Assembly: GCA_028709585.1 (NCBI GenBank)
Contig: JAQVWS010000006.1
Span: forward strand, 1 to 35,903
DNA: 35,903 nucleotides
Source: Syntrophomonas sp.
GTDB taxonomy: Bacteria; Bacillota; Syntrophomonadia; Syntrophomonadales; Syntrophomonadaceae
Direction of reading: 5' to 3'
The translations under genes and the position numbers were made by a program. The notes under the pieces are model-generated. The model saw nothing but the letters and a program-made list of their open reading frames with translations. It ran no database searches and was not told the origin of the DNA. This document shows positions 8,600 through 16,980 of this stretch, in pieces (the first letter of the stretch is position 1; each line of letters begins with the position of its first letter).

Positions 8600-8893
8600 T
8601 GCTGGCGCAAGAAATTTATTTGTAGACATTTCACCACGGTTTTAATTATGTGTGCAGTTTCAGTTCATGCTGCTTTTGTGGGGATCATTATCCAATTTTC
8701 TGGCAACTGATTAATCTGTTCGGTATCTTGCCGGCAGTATTAATCAGTTTATGCATACAGATATTAACCATGAATATGGTGGCCATTATATATCCTTTCT
8801 TCTTTCACGTCATATCTCAGCCTGTCCTATTTATTTATTGACAATTTTTTGAATATCTCATTCCTACATTTTTATTATTAGTGGCCATTATTA
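8600..8893. other. Intergenic stretch after L25/Ctc
   Basis: No supported gene. Short frames exist on both strands, for example a minus-strand one of about 32 codons beginning near 8779, but they lack family signals. The stretch holds the inverted repeat at 8705-8749 and a TTGACA at 8838-8843 with no good -10 at the right spacing. No clear terminator for the L25 gene was found. Confidence 0.5.
8705..8749. repeat. Long imperfect hairpin (inverted repeat)
   Basis: Perfect 10-bp arms AACTGATTAA (8705-8714) and TTAATCAGTT (8740-8749) enclose 25 nt. The enclosed segment can extend the helix through CTG/CAG (8716-8718 with 8735-8737) and CGG/CCG (8721-8723 with 8731-8733). There is no T-run, so it does not look like a terminator. 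It could be a structured RNA or a remnant of a miniature element. Confidence 0.5.
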
Positions 8894-9000
8894 AAGCCCG
8901 GCTTCTACTAAAATCGGAAGATAGGAATAAGATAAGAGTATCTGGGGCTTAGCGGGGGTAAGGTCACCATTACCTTAAGTACATAGGGAGGCTGTCTGCC
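8894..9000 (+). other. Possible structured leader RNA upstream of the LysE-type gene
   Basis: AAGCCC (8894-8899) pairs with GGGCTT (8945-8950). It encloses two smaller hairpins, CTTC/GAAG (8902-8905 with 8917-8920) and GATA/TATC (8931-8934 with 8939-8942), which makes a three-way junction. Downstream are TAAGGT/ACCTTA (8959-8964 with 8972-8977) and a GGC/GCC hairpin near 8990-9000. I could not match it to a riboswitch class I know. The leader is 80-190 nt upstream of the exporter start. Confidence 0.3.
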
Positions 9001-9080
9001 AGTATTGTCTTATTGCAGTATTATAATTCCAATGATAAAATCAAGTAATTTCCTAATATTTTTTTATGGGTGGATATGTA

Positions 9081-9722
9081 ATGGTTGTGCTTTTTTTGAC
9101 TGCACTGGCCATAGCTTTTTCTGGTGCGATGATGCCAGGGCCTCTGCTTACCTATACTATCAGGCAATCTTTAAGCACTGGCCCCTGGTCGGGATTTATT
9201 ATTATCACTGGCCATGCCCTGCTGGAGATAATTCTAATCGCCTTGATATTGGCAGGATTTGATGTCATATTGCAATCCAGTCCCGCGCAAATAAGCATTG
9301 GTATAATTGGCGGTTTATTGCTTGTTTATATGGGCTATGACATGTTCTACGGCTCTCTCAGAAACAAGATTAAGATTGAGATGGACAACAACAGCCAACC
9401 TAACCCAAGAAACATGGTGCTATCCGGCTTCATAGTAAGTGCTGCCAACCCTTATTTCCTTTTGTGGTGGGCAATTATTGGCCTGGGATTTCTCATCCAA
9501 GCCTATAAATCCTTTGCGGTAGCAGGAATAATCATATTCTTTTTAGGGCATATTTCAGCCGATTTCATATGGTACGGGTTAATCTCTGTAATTGTGGGCA
9601 CAACTCGCAGATTCATTAAAGAAAAGTTGTACCGCATTATAATTGCCGGGCTGGGCGCTTTGTTGGTTTTCTTCGGCGGCAGTTTCTTTTATAGTGCAGT
9701 TTTATCTCTGTTAAAAGGTTAA
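9081..9722 (+). CDS. LysE/RhtB family amino-acid or metabolite exporter
   Basis: This 213-residue inner-membrane protein has about six hydrophobic helices and the LysE/RhtB hallmarks. The N-terminus contains FSGAMMPGPLLTYTIRQSL, followed by GHALLE, a GGLLLVYMGYDM helix, a hydrophilic loop, then SAANPYFLLWW (the family's NPK/NPYF-like motif). Members export basic or neutral amino acids and related compounds; the substrate cannot be read from sequence. Start: an ATG at 9066 has no ribosome site, whereas GGGTGG lies about 8 nt before the ATG at 9081, so 9081 is used. The 9-nt gap to the convergent thioesterase gene leaves no room for a terminator hairpin of its own. Upstream lies a possible structured leader. 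Confidence 0.88.
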   Translation: MVVLFLTALAIAFSGAMMPGPLLTYTIRQSLSTGPWSGFIIITGHALLEIILIALILAGFDVILQSSPAQISIGIIGGLLLVYMGYDMFYGSLRNKIKIEMDNNSQPNPRNMVLSGFIVSAANPYFLLWWAIIGLGFLIQAYKSFAVAGIIIFFLGHISADFIWYGLISVIVGTTRRFIKEKLYRIIIAGLGALLVFFGGSFFYSAVLSLLKG

Positions 9723-9730
9723 GGTCATAT

Positions 9731-10123
9731 TTATTCTTCAATTAGATGTTCTTCCAGCTTGTGAACAATGGCCGGGGGTATAATCTCTGATTTATGTGCT
9801 GAGTAATTAAAGTTTATGTAGGTAAGGAGTCCCCTTGCGCAAAGTTTTCCATCCTGGCAGATGTTTTGTTGCAAAACGAAGCTGGAGTTGCCAATTCTTT
9901 TAACACTGGTAGCAACCTCAACCTCCTTGCCGAAAACCATCTCATTGATAAAGTCAATATTAATGTTAGCAACAATCAAACTAAGTTCTTCTTGCAGGTC
10001 CGGGGTAAAAAAATTTTGAATTTCCAGCGAACCTTCCACCATCCAGACAGCTACCACGTCCTGTCTAATGTGTTTTGCAGCATTGATTTCGGATATTCTT
10101 GGTATAAATGTGCTTTTAAACAT
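9731..10123 (-). CDS. Hot-dog fold thioesterase-like protein (4HBT family), altered acid residue
   Basis: This 130-residue protein looks like the YbgC/4-hydroxybenzoyl-CoA thioesterase type of hot-dog enzymes, which hydrolyse acyl-CoA thioesters. The N-terminal segment FIPRISEINAAKHI aligns with the usual R-x-S-D-x-D-A-x-G-H motif, but the catalytic aspartate position is asparagine and the glycine is lysine. The second motif (YFExAR in relatives) reads VWMVEGSLE. Later IANINIDFINEM and SFVLQQNIC match the central strands. Activity may be changed or lost, so the substrate is open. Start: the ATG at 10123 has TGAGGAG 7-8 nt upstream; the ATG at 10147 has no site and would overlap the ribosome site. 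It is transcribed toward the LysE gene and away from the gene at 10504. Confidence 0.75.
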   Translation of the reverse strand: MFKSTFIPRISEINAAKHIRQDVVAVWMVEGSLEIQNFFTPDLQEELSLIVANINIDFINEMVFGKEVEVATSVKRIGNSSFVLQQNICQDGKLCARGLLTYINFNYSAHKSEIIPPAIVHKLEEHLIEE

Positions 10124-10503
10124 GGTGTCACTCCTCAAATTTATCAATTATGCGGACGTAATAATATGGGTTATTCATTATCCTATTTATGCCAACCTGC
10201 GATAAATGCCTCCCCTAAAGTCAGGCAGGTACGCTTCCGTACTGATGCCAGCCTCCGTAACTACCACAGTATTATGAGAATAGGCACCATCTGAAAAACA
10301 TTTCTATTCATAATTCTACTATCTCACAACACTTTTTATTATGCCATCGGTTATTAGCCTAATCAAATGATTAGTTCATATAGAAAGATATCTATATGAA
10401 CTAATTTTCTTATATAACGCTTTCTTTTTACAGTTTTATTAAGCAGTTATCTTTCCATTTCAGGTTATAATAGGGTTAAAAATAAGAGCGAGGAGGATTA
10501 TAT
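10124..10503. other. Divergent intergenic region between two hot-dog genes
   Basis: No supported gene lies in this 380-nt region. It carries the overlapping palindromes at 10359-10405 and a TATAAT at 10466-10471 about 30 nt before the GTG start at 10504, with only a poor -35 (GCAGTT). A plus-strand frame (9866-10294) overlaps the opposite thioesterase gene and is an unlikely gene. Confidence 0.5.
10359..10405. repeat. Overlapping palindromes that can form alternative hairpins
   Basis: A perfect 15-bp inverted repeat (ATTAGTTCATATAGA at 10370-10384 with its complement at 10391-10405) has a 6-nt loop. Its left arm shares the ATTAG segment (10370-10374) with a second palindrome, CTAATCA/TGATTAG (10359-10365 with 10368-10374, 2-nt gap). 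The two structures exclude each other. The region lies between divergent genes, so a terminator for either is unlikely; an operator or a leader switch is possible. Confidence 0.6.
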
Positions 10504-10938
10504 GTGAACAGATCAATAACCGTACCTATGCTGGTCAGCCCTGCTCTGGCCAACAAAGCGGGGATATTTCCCGGCAGCGAAATCCTGAAGTTTATGGGGG
10601 TAACAGCAGGAATGGCCGGTTTCCGCTATTGTAAAAAAAGGGTAGTAACAGCTATGGTCGGTCCGGTAAGCTTCCCTAAATCGGTATCTTTAGGTGAATT
10701 AGTCTATTGTACCGCAGATGTAATCTATACCGGCACGACCTCAATGGGAATTCAGGTTAGGCTGGAGATAGAAAAAGACGATAGTCCAATTGTGGTTGCG
10801 CAAGGTTTCTGGGTAATGGTAGCCGTGGATGCGGATGGACATCCCCAAACCGTAGAATCTTTGCCGCTGGAGAATGAGGAACAGAAATGGCTTAGCGTAA
10901 AAGCAATAACGATTATTAAAACCTTGCGCGGCATATGA
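10504..10938 (+). CDS. Hot-dog fold acyl-CoA thioesterase-like protein (YciA type)
   Basis: This 144-residue protein resembles the cytosolic acyl-CoA hydrolases of the YciA/BFIT group. ANKAGIFPGSEILKFM aligns with the N-x-x-G-x-I-x-G-G motif, then RVVTAMV, the SFPKSVSLGELVYC strand (relatives: F-x-x-P-V-x-x-G-D), GTTSMGIQVRLEIE, and a VAVDADGHPQ segment close to the family's VAVDxxGxP end. The family's catalytic aspartate (M-D-x-A-G) reads MGVTAG, so the acid is missing. It may bind rather than hydrolyse acyl-CoA, or use another residue. Start: GTG with GAGGAGG 7 nt upstream; the ATG two bases earlier runs straight into TGA. It is followed at 77 nt by sbcD on the same strand, possibly co-transcribed. 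Confidence 0.75.
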   Translation: MNRSITVPMLVSPALANKAGIFPGSEILKFMGVTAGMAGFRYCKKRVVTAMVGPVSFPKSVSLGELVYCTADVIYTGTTSMGIQVRLEIEKDDSPIVVAQGFWVMVAVDADGHPQTVESLPLENEEQKWLSVKAITIIKTLRGI

Positions 10939-11014
10939 GGGCCCACAACAGTGGAATATCAGACTTATTTGCGGCTGGTTGGCATTGTAAGCAGCCTAAA
11001 AAGGAGTCGGCTGT

Positions 11015-12169
11015 ATGAGATTATTGCATATTGCAGATCTGCATATTGGCAAACGCATCAGCGAATTCAGTATGTTAGAGGAACAAAAGCATATTTTAAA
11101 AGAAGTCTTAAGATTAACGGACGAGGTGGAGCCATCGGGTATTCTGATGGCAGGAGACATTTATGATAAAAGCGTTCCTGCCGGTGATGCGGTAGAGGTT
11201 TTTGATGAATTTTTAACGGAACTTGTTAGCCGTAATATACCGGTGTTCATTGTTAGCGGCAACCATGACTCACCTGAACGTTTGAATTTCGGTAGCCGAA
11301 TTATGAAAAATAATGGTGTCCATATTGCAGGGAGTTTTAATGGCGTTCTGAAGCATATAGAGATGAGGGACGAGTTTGGGCCGGTGAATATTTATCTGCT
11401 GCCCTTTGTTAAACCGGCCATGGTAAAACAATATTATACTGATAAAGAAATTCAATCTTATGAGGACGCGGTTAAGGTCGTCATTGAAAATACCCAGCTT
11501 GAAGAACAGAGCCGCAACATCCTGGTAGCCCACCAGTTTATAACCAGTGGCGGGCAGCAGCCGGAACGTTCGGATTCTGAAACCATTAATATCGGCGGGC
11601 TGGATAATATTGATGCTTCCATATTCGCTGATTTTGATTATGTGGCATTGGGTCATTTACATGGTCCGCAATCTATTGGCAGACAAACGGTTCGCTATGC
11701 CGGTTCGCCCCTTAAGTATTCATTTTCCGAGGTCCGCCAAAATAAATCAGTTACTATCCTGGATCTGTGTGCCAAGGGACAACTGGAGATCAAGACCGTT
11801 TCATTGCCGGTGTTACATGACATGAGAGAGATTAAGGGGCCACTGCAAGAATTAATTCGGGCAGGTAATTCGTTGTCCGAGATTTCAAGGGATTATGTTC
11901 ATGCTATTTTAACAGATGAGGATGAGACTTATGACGCTATCGGGCAGCTGCGCCAGGTATATCCCAATGTGATGCGAATTGATTTTGTTAACAGCCGCAG
12001 TCGGCAGGAAATAGATTCGGAATTGGCCACTTCAGGAGATGTGGCTCGTAAAAATCCTCTGGAATTGTTTGCGGAATTCTATTTTAAACAAAACAACCTG
12101 GAAATGACAGATGAACAGCTGCATATTATGCAGGGAGTCTTGGAGGAAGCGGGGGGTATTAAGCAATGA
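11015..12169 (+). CDS. sbcD: Exonuclease SbcD (Mre11-type nuclease subunit)
   Basis: This 384-residue calcineurin-like phosphoesterase is the nuclease of the SbcCD complex, which opens DNA hairpins and protein-blocked ends during repair and replication. All metal-binding motifs are present: ADLHIGK at the N-terminus (D8, H10), MAGDIYD, SGNHDSPER, HQFIT and ALGHLHGPQ. The C-terminal part (about residues 270-384) is the capping domain and SbcC-binding tail. AAGGAG lies 8 nt before the ATG. The stop overlaps the sbcC start in an ATGA arrangement, indicating translational coupling and the usual SbcC:SbcD pairing. Confidence 0.96.
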   Translation: MRLLHIADLHIGKRISEFSMLEEQKHILKEVLRLTDEVEPSGILMAGDIYDKSVPAGDAVEVFDEFLTELVSRNIPVFIVSGNHDSPERLNFGSRIMKNNGVHIAGSFNGVLKHIEMRDEFGPVNIYLLPFVKPAMVKQYYTDKEIQSYEDAVKVVIENTQLEEQSRNILVAHQFITSGGQQPERSDSETINIGGLDNIDASIFADFDYVALGHLHGPQSIGRQTVRYAGSPLKYSFSEVRQNKSVTILDLCAKGQLEIKTVSLPVLHDMREIKGPLQELIRAGNSLSEISRDYVHAILTDEDETYDAIGQLRQVYPNVMRIDFVNSRSRQEIDSELATSGDVARKNPLELFAEFYFKQNNLEMTDEQLHIMQGVLEEAGGIKQ

Positions 12170-15100
12170 GACCGCTAAAAGTAGTGATGAGCGCCTTTGG
12201 GCCCTACCCTGATAAAGTTGAAATTCCTCTGCATCAGCTGGGAAAAGAGGGTTTGTTTTTAATTACCGGGGAGACAGGCGCTGGTAAAACAACCATATTT
12301 GACGCCATTGCCTTTGCTCTCTTTGATGGTGCCAGTGGCTCGGTGCGCCCCGTGGATACTCTCAGAAGCGACTTTGCGGCCGCCGATACCAGAACCTATG
12401 TAGAGCTTGAGTTCTTGCATAAGGGACAACCATTCCACATAACCCGCAATCCCAAATATTTGCGTCCTAAAAAAAGCGGTACAGGTTTTACCTATGAAAA
12501 TGCTGATGCAAATCTGGTTTTGCCCGATGGAAAGATTGTGACCGGTAACAATAAAGTTACTGATAAAATAGTGGAATTGCTGGGTATTGATTTTAAACAG
12601 TTTAAGCAGATAGCTATGATTCCCCAAGGCGAGTTTCTGAAACTGCTGTTGGCGGAAAGCAATGAACGGGTGGGTATATTTCGCAAGGTATTTAATACTG
12701 ATATTTATTTAAATATTCAGGAATCTTTGAAGAAAAGGGAAAAAGGTCTAAAAGTCCAGTATGAAGAAAAAATACGCAGCATTTTACAATATGTGGACAG
12801 TATTCAATGTGATGAAGAAGATGAAAGATATCAGCAGCTGGCTGAAATGTTATCGAAACGCAGCATTCATGGAACAGAGCCAATAATCACGTTATTGCAG
12901 GATGTGATTGCGGAAGATAGATTAATTCATGATCAAGCCAAGCAACAATCGGATGAATTAGCTAATGACATTATGAACAAGTCTGCCGAATTAAAAGAAG
13001 CGGAGTACATGAATAAATTTCTGCAAGATTTAGAAACGGCTCAAGAAAAGCTGAGGGAACTAATGCAGAAAAATGATGAGGTAAAACTAAAAGAAACAGT
13101 TGTCAGCGCGGCAGAAAAAGCACTGCGTTTAGTTAAGCCCCTGGAAGACATATATATGCTGGAGAAAAGAAACCAGGCTACACTTGTCACCAGCATTCAT
13201 AAGCTTAAAAATGACATTGATGTGCAAACGCCCATTATGAAAAAGCTTCATAACGCCTTAATTGCTGAACAGCAAAAAGAGGGGCTCAGGGAAAAGCTGG
13301 CCAATGATATCATGAGAGTCAAAAGTGCCCTGCCCCAATATGATAAAGTGGAAAACCTCAAGCAGAGAAGAAACAGGCAGACTCATACTATGCAGGTGCT
13401 GGAAAGATCACTGGCCTCATTGGTTATACAAAAAGAAGAGCTTGGGAAAAGGAAGGTTATATTAAGCCAGGAGCGTGATGGGATAGGTGAGGTAGAAACG
13501 CGTCTCATCGAACATAAAAATACCATAGAGAATTTGGAGTATTTGGCAGTCCGTTTACAGAATATTGCTACAGGCATAGAATCTGTACAAAAGATGTATT
13601 TGGAGCATGCCGAACTGCAACGAAATTACCTTATTAAGGAGAAAAAATATAATACCGCCAATGCGGAATACATCAGCAAAGAGGAAGCTTTTTTTCGTGA
13701 GCAGGCAGGGATTTTAGCCGCTGGTCTGAGAGATGAACAACCCTGCCCGGTTTGCGGTTCCACCATCCACCCTCAGAAAGCTAAACCGACAGCAGATGCG
13801 CCCAGTGAGGCTGAAATCCAGAGGTTAAAAACAGAGCGGGAGCGAAGACAGCAGTCTATGCAAAAAGCCAGCGAGATTGCCAGTCAGAAAAAAGCCCAAC
13901 TGGAGATCTCAGCCGCACATTTATATCAAACCGCACGAGATTTATTTGCACAAGACAGTCCGGAAAATATAACTGAACTGAAACAGTTCATTCAAAGCAA
14001 ACTTGCGGCTTCTACCCGCAATAAAGAGGAGAAATCGGCTCAGTTGCTTATTCTGCAAGGGCAGAGCAAGCGCAAAACAGAGTGTTCAGAAGAGCTCCGC
14101 CAGATAGAGGAAAAGCTGCAGGAGACAGGAGAAAGTCACACCCGTCAATTAGAGCAGAAAGGCAATCTGGCCATATCGCTAAGCTCTATTGACAGCGAAA
14201 TAAAAACCCTGCAAGAGGTATTGGATTATCCATCGCTGGAAAAGGCGAGGCTGATGCTTGATTCCACTTCAGCAGAACTGGAGCAGCTGAAGATTGGCCT
14301 GCAAAAAGCGGAGCAAGTATATCTGGAGAGTAAGCAGATGCTGGACAGCTATCATGCACTGGTTGATGACCAGGAACTTAGGCTGCAAGCTCTGGCGGAA
14401 GCGGTTGATAAAGCTCATGCTGACTACATTTGTCAATATAAAAAACAAGGTTTTGCAGACGAAAATGAATATCATGCATCACTATTAACAGAGCCGGAGA
14501 TTACTGATATCAAGCTAAAAATTGCTGATCATAAAGAGACATACGGGAGAACCAATTCAGATATTTTAAGATTAGAAGCTGAAACAAAGGGTAAAAAAAA
14601 TAAGGATATCACCTGGATTATAAATATACAAAGAGATATACAACATAAAAAGGAGGTTTTGGATCGCAAGGTACAAAGAGTTGCAGTTAGGATTAACAAT
14701 AATGAAAAGATCGCCTTAATAATAACCGAGGCAGAAAAACAGCGGATTCAATTAGAAAAAGATTATTTAATAGTAAGTAAATTATCGAAAACAGCCAGCG
14801 GAGAACTGACCGGAAAGCAAAAAATTGCTTTTGAACAATATGTACAGGCTTTTTACTTTAGCCAGATTATTGCTGAAGCCAACCAACGACTGACAGTCAT
14901 GTCTAATGGAAGATTTGAACTGCTGCGCCAAAAAAATGCTTCCGATTATCGTTCCCAATCGGGGTTGGAACTGGATGTGCTGGACAATTACACCGGTAAA
15001 AAACGCACCGTAAAATCATTGTCCGGGGGGGAGTCTTTTAAAGCCTCCCTGGCTCTGGCCTTAGGCCTTGCCGATATTATCCAAAGTTATGCAGGTGGTG

Positions 15101-15309
15101 TAGAGATTGACACCATGTTCGTTGATGAGGGTTTTGGAGCCTTGGATGCGGAATCTCTGGAACAGGCAATTTTGACGCTCAATAATCTAACCTTTGGGAA
15201 CAGGCTGGTTGGTATAATATCCCATGTAAGTGAATTAAAAGATAGAATAGAAAAGAAAATAGTAATAAAAAAGGGCCTTGGCGGCAGCACAATTGAATTA
15301 ATAAATTAA
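12166..15309 (+). CDS. sbcC: Exonuclease SbcC (Rad50-type SMC ATPase)
   Basis: This 1047-residue SMC-like ATPase is the partner of SbcD. The N-terminal ATPase half has Walker A GETGAGKTT (residues 35-43) and a Q-loop near MIPQGEFLKLLL. Two very long coiled coils flank a zinc hook, CPVCG (C527 and C530), through which two molecules dimerise. The C-terminal half carries the signature LSGGESF (about residue 952) and Walker B with MFVDEGFGALD (about 985), followed by a conserved histidine in IISHVSEL. Length and layout are normal for the family, with no damage visible. It ends in a strong hairpin at 15330-15366 shared with the convergent gene. Confidence 0.96.
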   Translation: MRPLKVVMSAFGPYPDKVEIPLHQLGKEGLFLITGETGAGKTTIFDAIAFALFDGASGSVRPVDTLRSDFAAADTRTYVELEFLHKGQPFHITRNPKYLRPKKSGTGFTYENADANLVLPDGKIVTGNNKVTDKIVELLGIDFKQFKQIAMIPQGEFLKLLLAESNERVGIFRKVFNTDIYLNIQESLKKREKGLKVQYEEKIRSILQYVDSIQCDEEDERYQQLAEMLSKRSIHGTEPIITLLQDVIAEDRLIHDQAKQQSDELANDIMNKSAELKEAEYMNKFLQDLETAQEKLRELMQKNDEVKLKETVVSAAEKALRLVKPLEDIYMLEKRNQATLVTSIHKLKNDIDVQTPIMKKLHNALIAEQQKEGLREKLANDIMRVKSALPQYDKVENLKQRRNRQTHTMQVLERSLASLVIQKEELGKRKVILSQERDGIGEVETRLIEHKNTIENLEYLAVRLQNIATGIESVQKMYLEHAELQRNYLIKEKKYNTANAEYISKEEAFFREQAGILAAGLRDEQPCPVCGSTIHPQKAKPTADAPSEAEIQRLKTERERRQQSMQKASEIASQKKAQLEISAAHLYQTARDLFAQDSPENITELKQFIQSKLAASTRNKEEKSAQLLILQGQSKRKTECSEELRQIEEKLQETGESHTRQLEQKGNLAISLSSIDSEIKTLQEVLDYPSLEKARLMLDSTSAELEQLKIGLQKAEQVYLESKQMLDSYHALVDDQELRLQALAEAVDKAHADYICQYKKQGFADENEYHASLLTEPEITDIKLKIADHKETYGRTNSDILRLEAETKGKKNKDITWIINIQRDIQHKKEVLDRKVQRVAVRINNNEKIALIITEAEKQRIQLEKDYLIVSKLSKTASGELTGKQKIAFEQYVQAFYFSQIIAEANQRLTVMSNGRFELLRQKNASDYRSQSGLELDVLDNYTGKKRTVKSLSGGESFKASLALALGLADIIQSYAGGVEIDTMFVDEGFGALDAESLEQAILTLNNLTFGNRLVGIISHVSELKDRIEKKIVIKKGLGGSTIELIN

Positions 15310-15329
15310 GGATGCTATAACGAACAAGA

Positions 15330-15366
15330 GCCCTTGGCTCATGCTTTATATGCATGACCCAAGGGC
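15330..15366 (+). terminator. Hairpin between convergent sbcC and the DUF4489 gene
   Basis: GCCCTTGG (15330-15337) pairs with CCAAGGGC (15359-15366). The helix continues after one mismatch through TCATGC/GCATGA (15339-15344 with 15352-15357), leaving a 7-nt loop. The following T-stretch (TTAATTATG) is weak. It lies 20 nt after the sbcC stop and 23 nt from the stop of the opposite gene, so it may end both transcripts. Confidence 0.7.
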
Positions 15367-15389
15367 TTAATTATGCCCGGGGGATATTA

Positions 15390-16019
15390 TCAGTCACGGC
15401 AATGGATCTTTTTTTTGCCGACTGCCAGAGCATTCAGGAATACATTTGAAATTGCCAAACATTCGACATTATATAATTGCTGATCAACAAGTTCAACTAT
15501 ATAGCGGCAACAATCAGGGCAGTCTCCGCATTCACACCAACTAAAGCCGAAGGAATTAGTTTCCTGAACAAATCTGTCTATTTGCAGTTGTTCAGACACA
15601 GCTCCATTCAGACCTTCGTTGCTGGACTGCACAAATCTCCAGGTGCCCAGGGGTATACAACTTTTATCACAGATCTTGCTTAATTTGAATTCAAGGCTGA
15701 TACAATAGTTGTCTTCGTTAGTTGTTTTATATGAGATTAGGGAACTGAAATCTAACTTGACAGTAGGGTTGATTAGTTCACTGGTATCGAGGACTACAGT
15801 TGCTTGTACCTGGGGCTGAAATCCATTAGAATTCAAAGAACTTACCGCCAAAGGAAGGCTGCTTCCAAATACGGGAGCTGACCCCACTACTGTACCACAC
15901 TTTAAAATGGTCTCCGTCTGATAACAAGGTTTACATTTGGGTTCCTTTTTTTCTGGTTTCTCTGGATAGATATCGATCTGTTCAGAGCAATCATAGCAAT
16001 TCATTTTACCTCTGTTCAT
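15390..16019 (-). CDS. DUF4489-type protein, cysteine-rich
   Basis: This 209-residue protein has no signal peptide or membrane helix. The N-terminus has paired cysteines (CYDCSEQ and CKPCYQTE), then ILKCG and a beta-rich domain with VVLDTSELINPTVKLDF. That pattern, LKCG followed by LDTS..L..P.vKLeF, is what I know from DUF4489 proteins of Clostridia. Near the C-terminus is a second cysteine cluster (WCECGDCPDCCR). The function is not known; cysteine-rich proteins of this kind in spore-formers often belong to the spore surface, which is inference. AGGGGGAG lies 7 nt before the ATG. Its neighbour at 16191 is on the same strand and may be related in function. Confidence 0.75.
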   Translation of the reverse strand: MNRGKMNCYDCSEQIDIYPEKPEKKEPKCKPCYQTETILKCGTVVGSAPVFGSSLPLAVSSLNSNGFQPQVQATVVLDTSELINPTVKLDFSSLISYKTTNEDNYCISLEFKLSKICDKSCIPLGTWRFVQSSNEGLNGAVSEQLQIDRFVQETNSFGFSWCECGDCPDCCRYIVELVDQQLYNVECLAISNVFLNALAVGKKKIHCRD

Positions 16020-16190
16020 AAAAAAACTCCCCCTAATAAAAATTTGGTTCCAGATGATGCCATGAAGTAATTACCTATATATCTAAATTATGTTATTCAT
16101 AAACTGGTAAACTTGTTCCCGCGAATGATTGTTTTAAAGAAAAATTTATTAAAATTAAAGTGATGAGGCAGATTTTTTGTAGAACTATTT

Positions 16191-16937
16191 TTAAATTGCA
16201 ATCAGAGAGACATCATCCAGGTGTACAAAACTGGAGGGATGAGCAGTGCTGTCTGTTTGAAAACTAACCCGTGCATAACGAGTCTCAGGCGGTGCAGGAA
16301 TTTCGGTGGCATTATTAAAGCCAGTAAAAAACAGCCGATCCAGACTGGATTCCGGTATAGTAAATTCCAGCGCCGGTTTCCCCAGCCGGTTTTTGAATTT
16401 ATCCAGAAAGTCCATACGGATATTGATACAGCTATTTTCATGTTTTGTTGCAGCACTCATATAAAAATTTAACTGAAAGAAAAAACCCGGGTAAACTCCG
16501 GCTACATCCTGATAAATATCGGCTCGATGACAACTGAGTCGGGCCGCATTACAGCCTTGATGAGCAATATCGCCGATTCCAGGGTCTATTTGATCGACCC
16601 CTGTTTTAATTATCCAACCCATGAAGGTATCAGGATTTTCAAAACTGCCATTAATAATTAATTCGCCTCGTCGAGGAATAAAATTGCTATGTTCGGGGGA
16701 ATTTTGCATACAGACAGGTTCAAATGCAGTTGGTTTAGTTGTATGGCTTTCAATATGCTTATTAATATGCCCCTCTTGGCTGTAATTCTTATTGCAATTC
16801 AGTTTGTTTTTTTTGACGTTAGTGCAGCAGTTATTAATAAATACCGTAAAATGAGTGACTGGAATTTTACAGGAAATTGACATGGAGTGACGTTTGTTTT
16901 TAGAACTGGAATGTCGGCGATAGGAAACCTTAGACAT
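16191..16937 (-). CDS. Jelly-roll (carbohydrate-binding-like) protein with a basic cysteine-rich N-terminus; possible spore surface protein
   Basis: This 248-residue protein has two parts. Residues 1-95 are rich in Lys, Ser, His, Asn and Cys, with no signal peptide, and look disordered. From about residue 90 onward is a beta-sandwich domain that opens with GELIINGSFENP and closes with HLDDVSLIAI. This opening and ending is shared by CBM4/9-like and DUF642-like jelly rolls that bind carbohydrate. The exact family could not be fixed. ATG at 16937 is chosen because AGGAGG lies 7 nt upstream; the ATG at 16943 touches that site. A sigma-K-like promoter at 16981-17008 and the lack of an export signal suggest synthesis in the mother cell and assembly on the spore, which is inference. 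Confidence 0.6.
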   Translation of the reverse strand: MSKVSYRRHSSSKNKRHSMSISCKIPVTHFTVFINNCCTNVKKNKLNCNKNYSQEGHINKHIESHTTKPTAFEPVCMQNSPEHSNFIPRRGELIINGSFENPDTFMGWIIKTGVDQIDPGIGDIAHQGCNAARLSCHRADIYQDVAGVYPGFFFQLNFYMSAATKHENSCINIRMDFLDKFKNRLGKPALEFTIPESSLDRLFFTGFNNATEIPAPPETRYARVSFQTDSTAHPSSFVHLDDVSLIAI

Positions 16938-16980
16938 AACCATTCCTCCTATTTGAAAAAAGATACCAATTTGGCTAATT

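Noticed and set aside
8881-9066. Known riboswitch (lysine, yybP-ykoY, ykkC, T-box) before the LysE-type gene
   Set aside because: The conserved cores of these classes are not in the sequence. Only generic hairpins are seen, so it is reported as unidentified.
9866-10294. Plus-strand frame of 142 codons
   Set aside because: It lies mostly antisense to the hot-dog gene at 9731-10123 and has no ribosome site.
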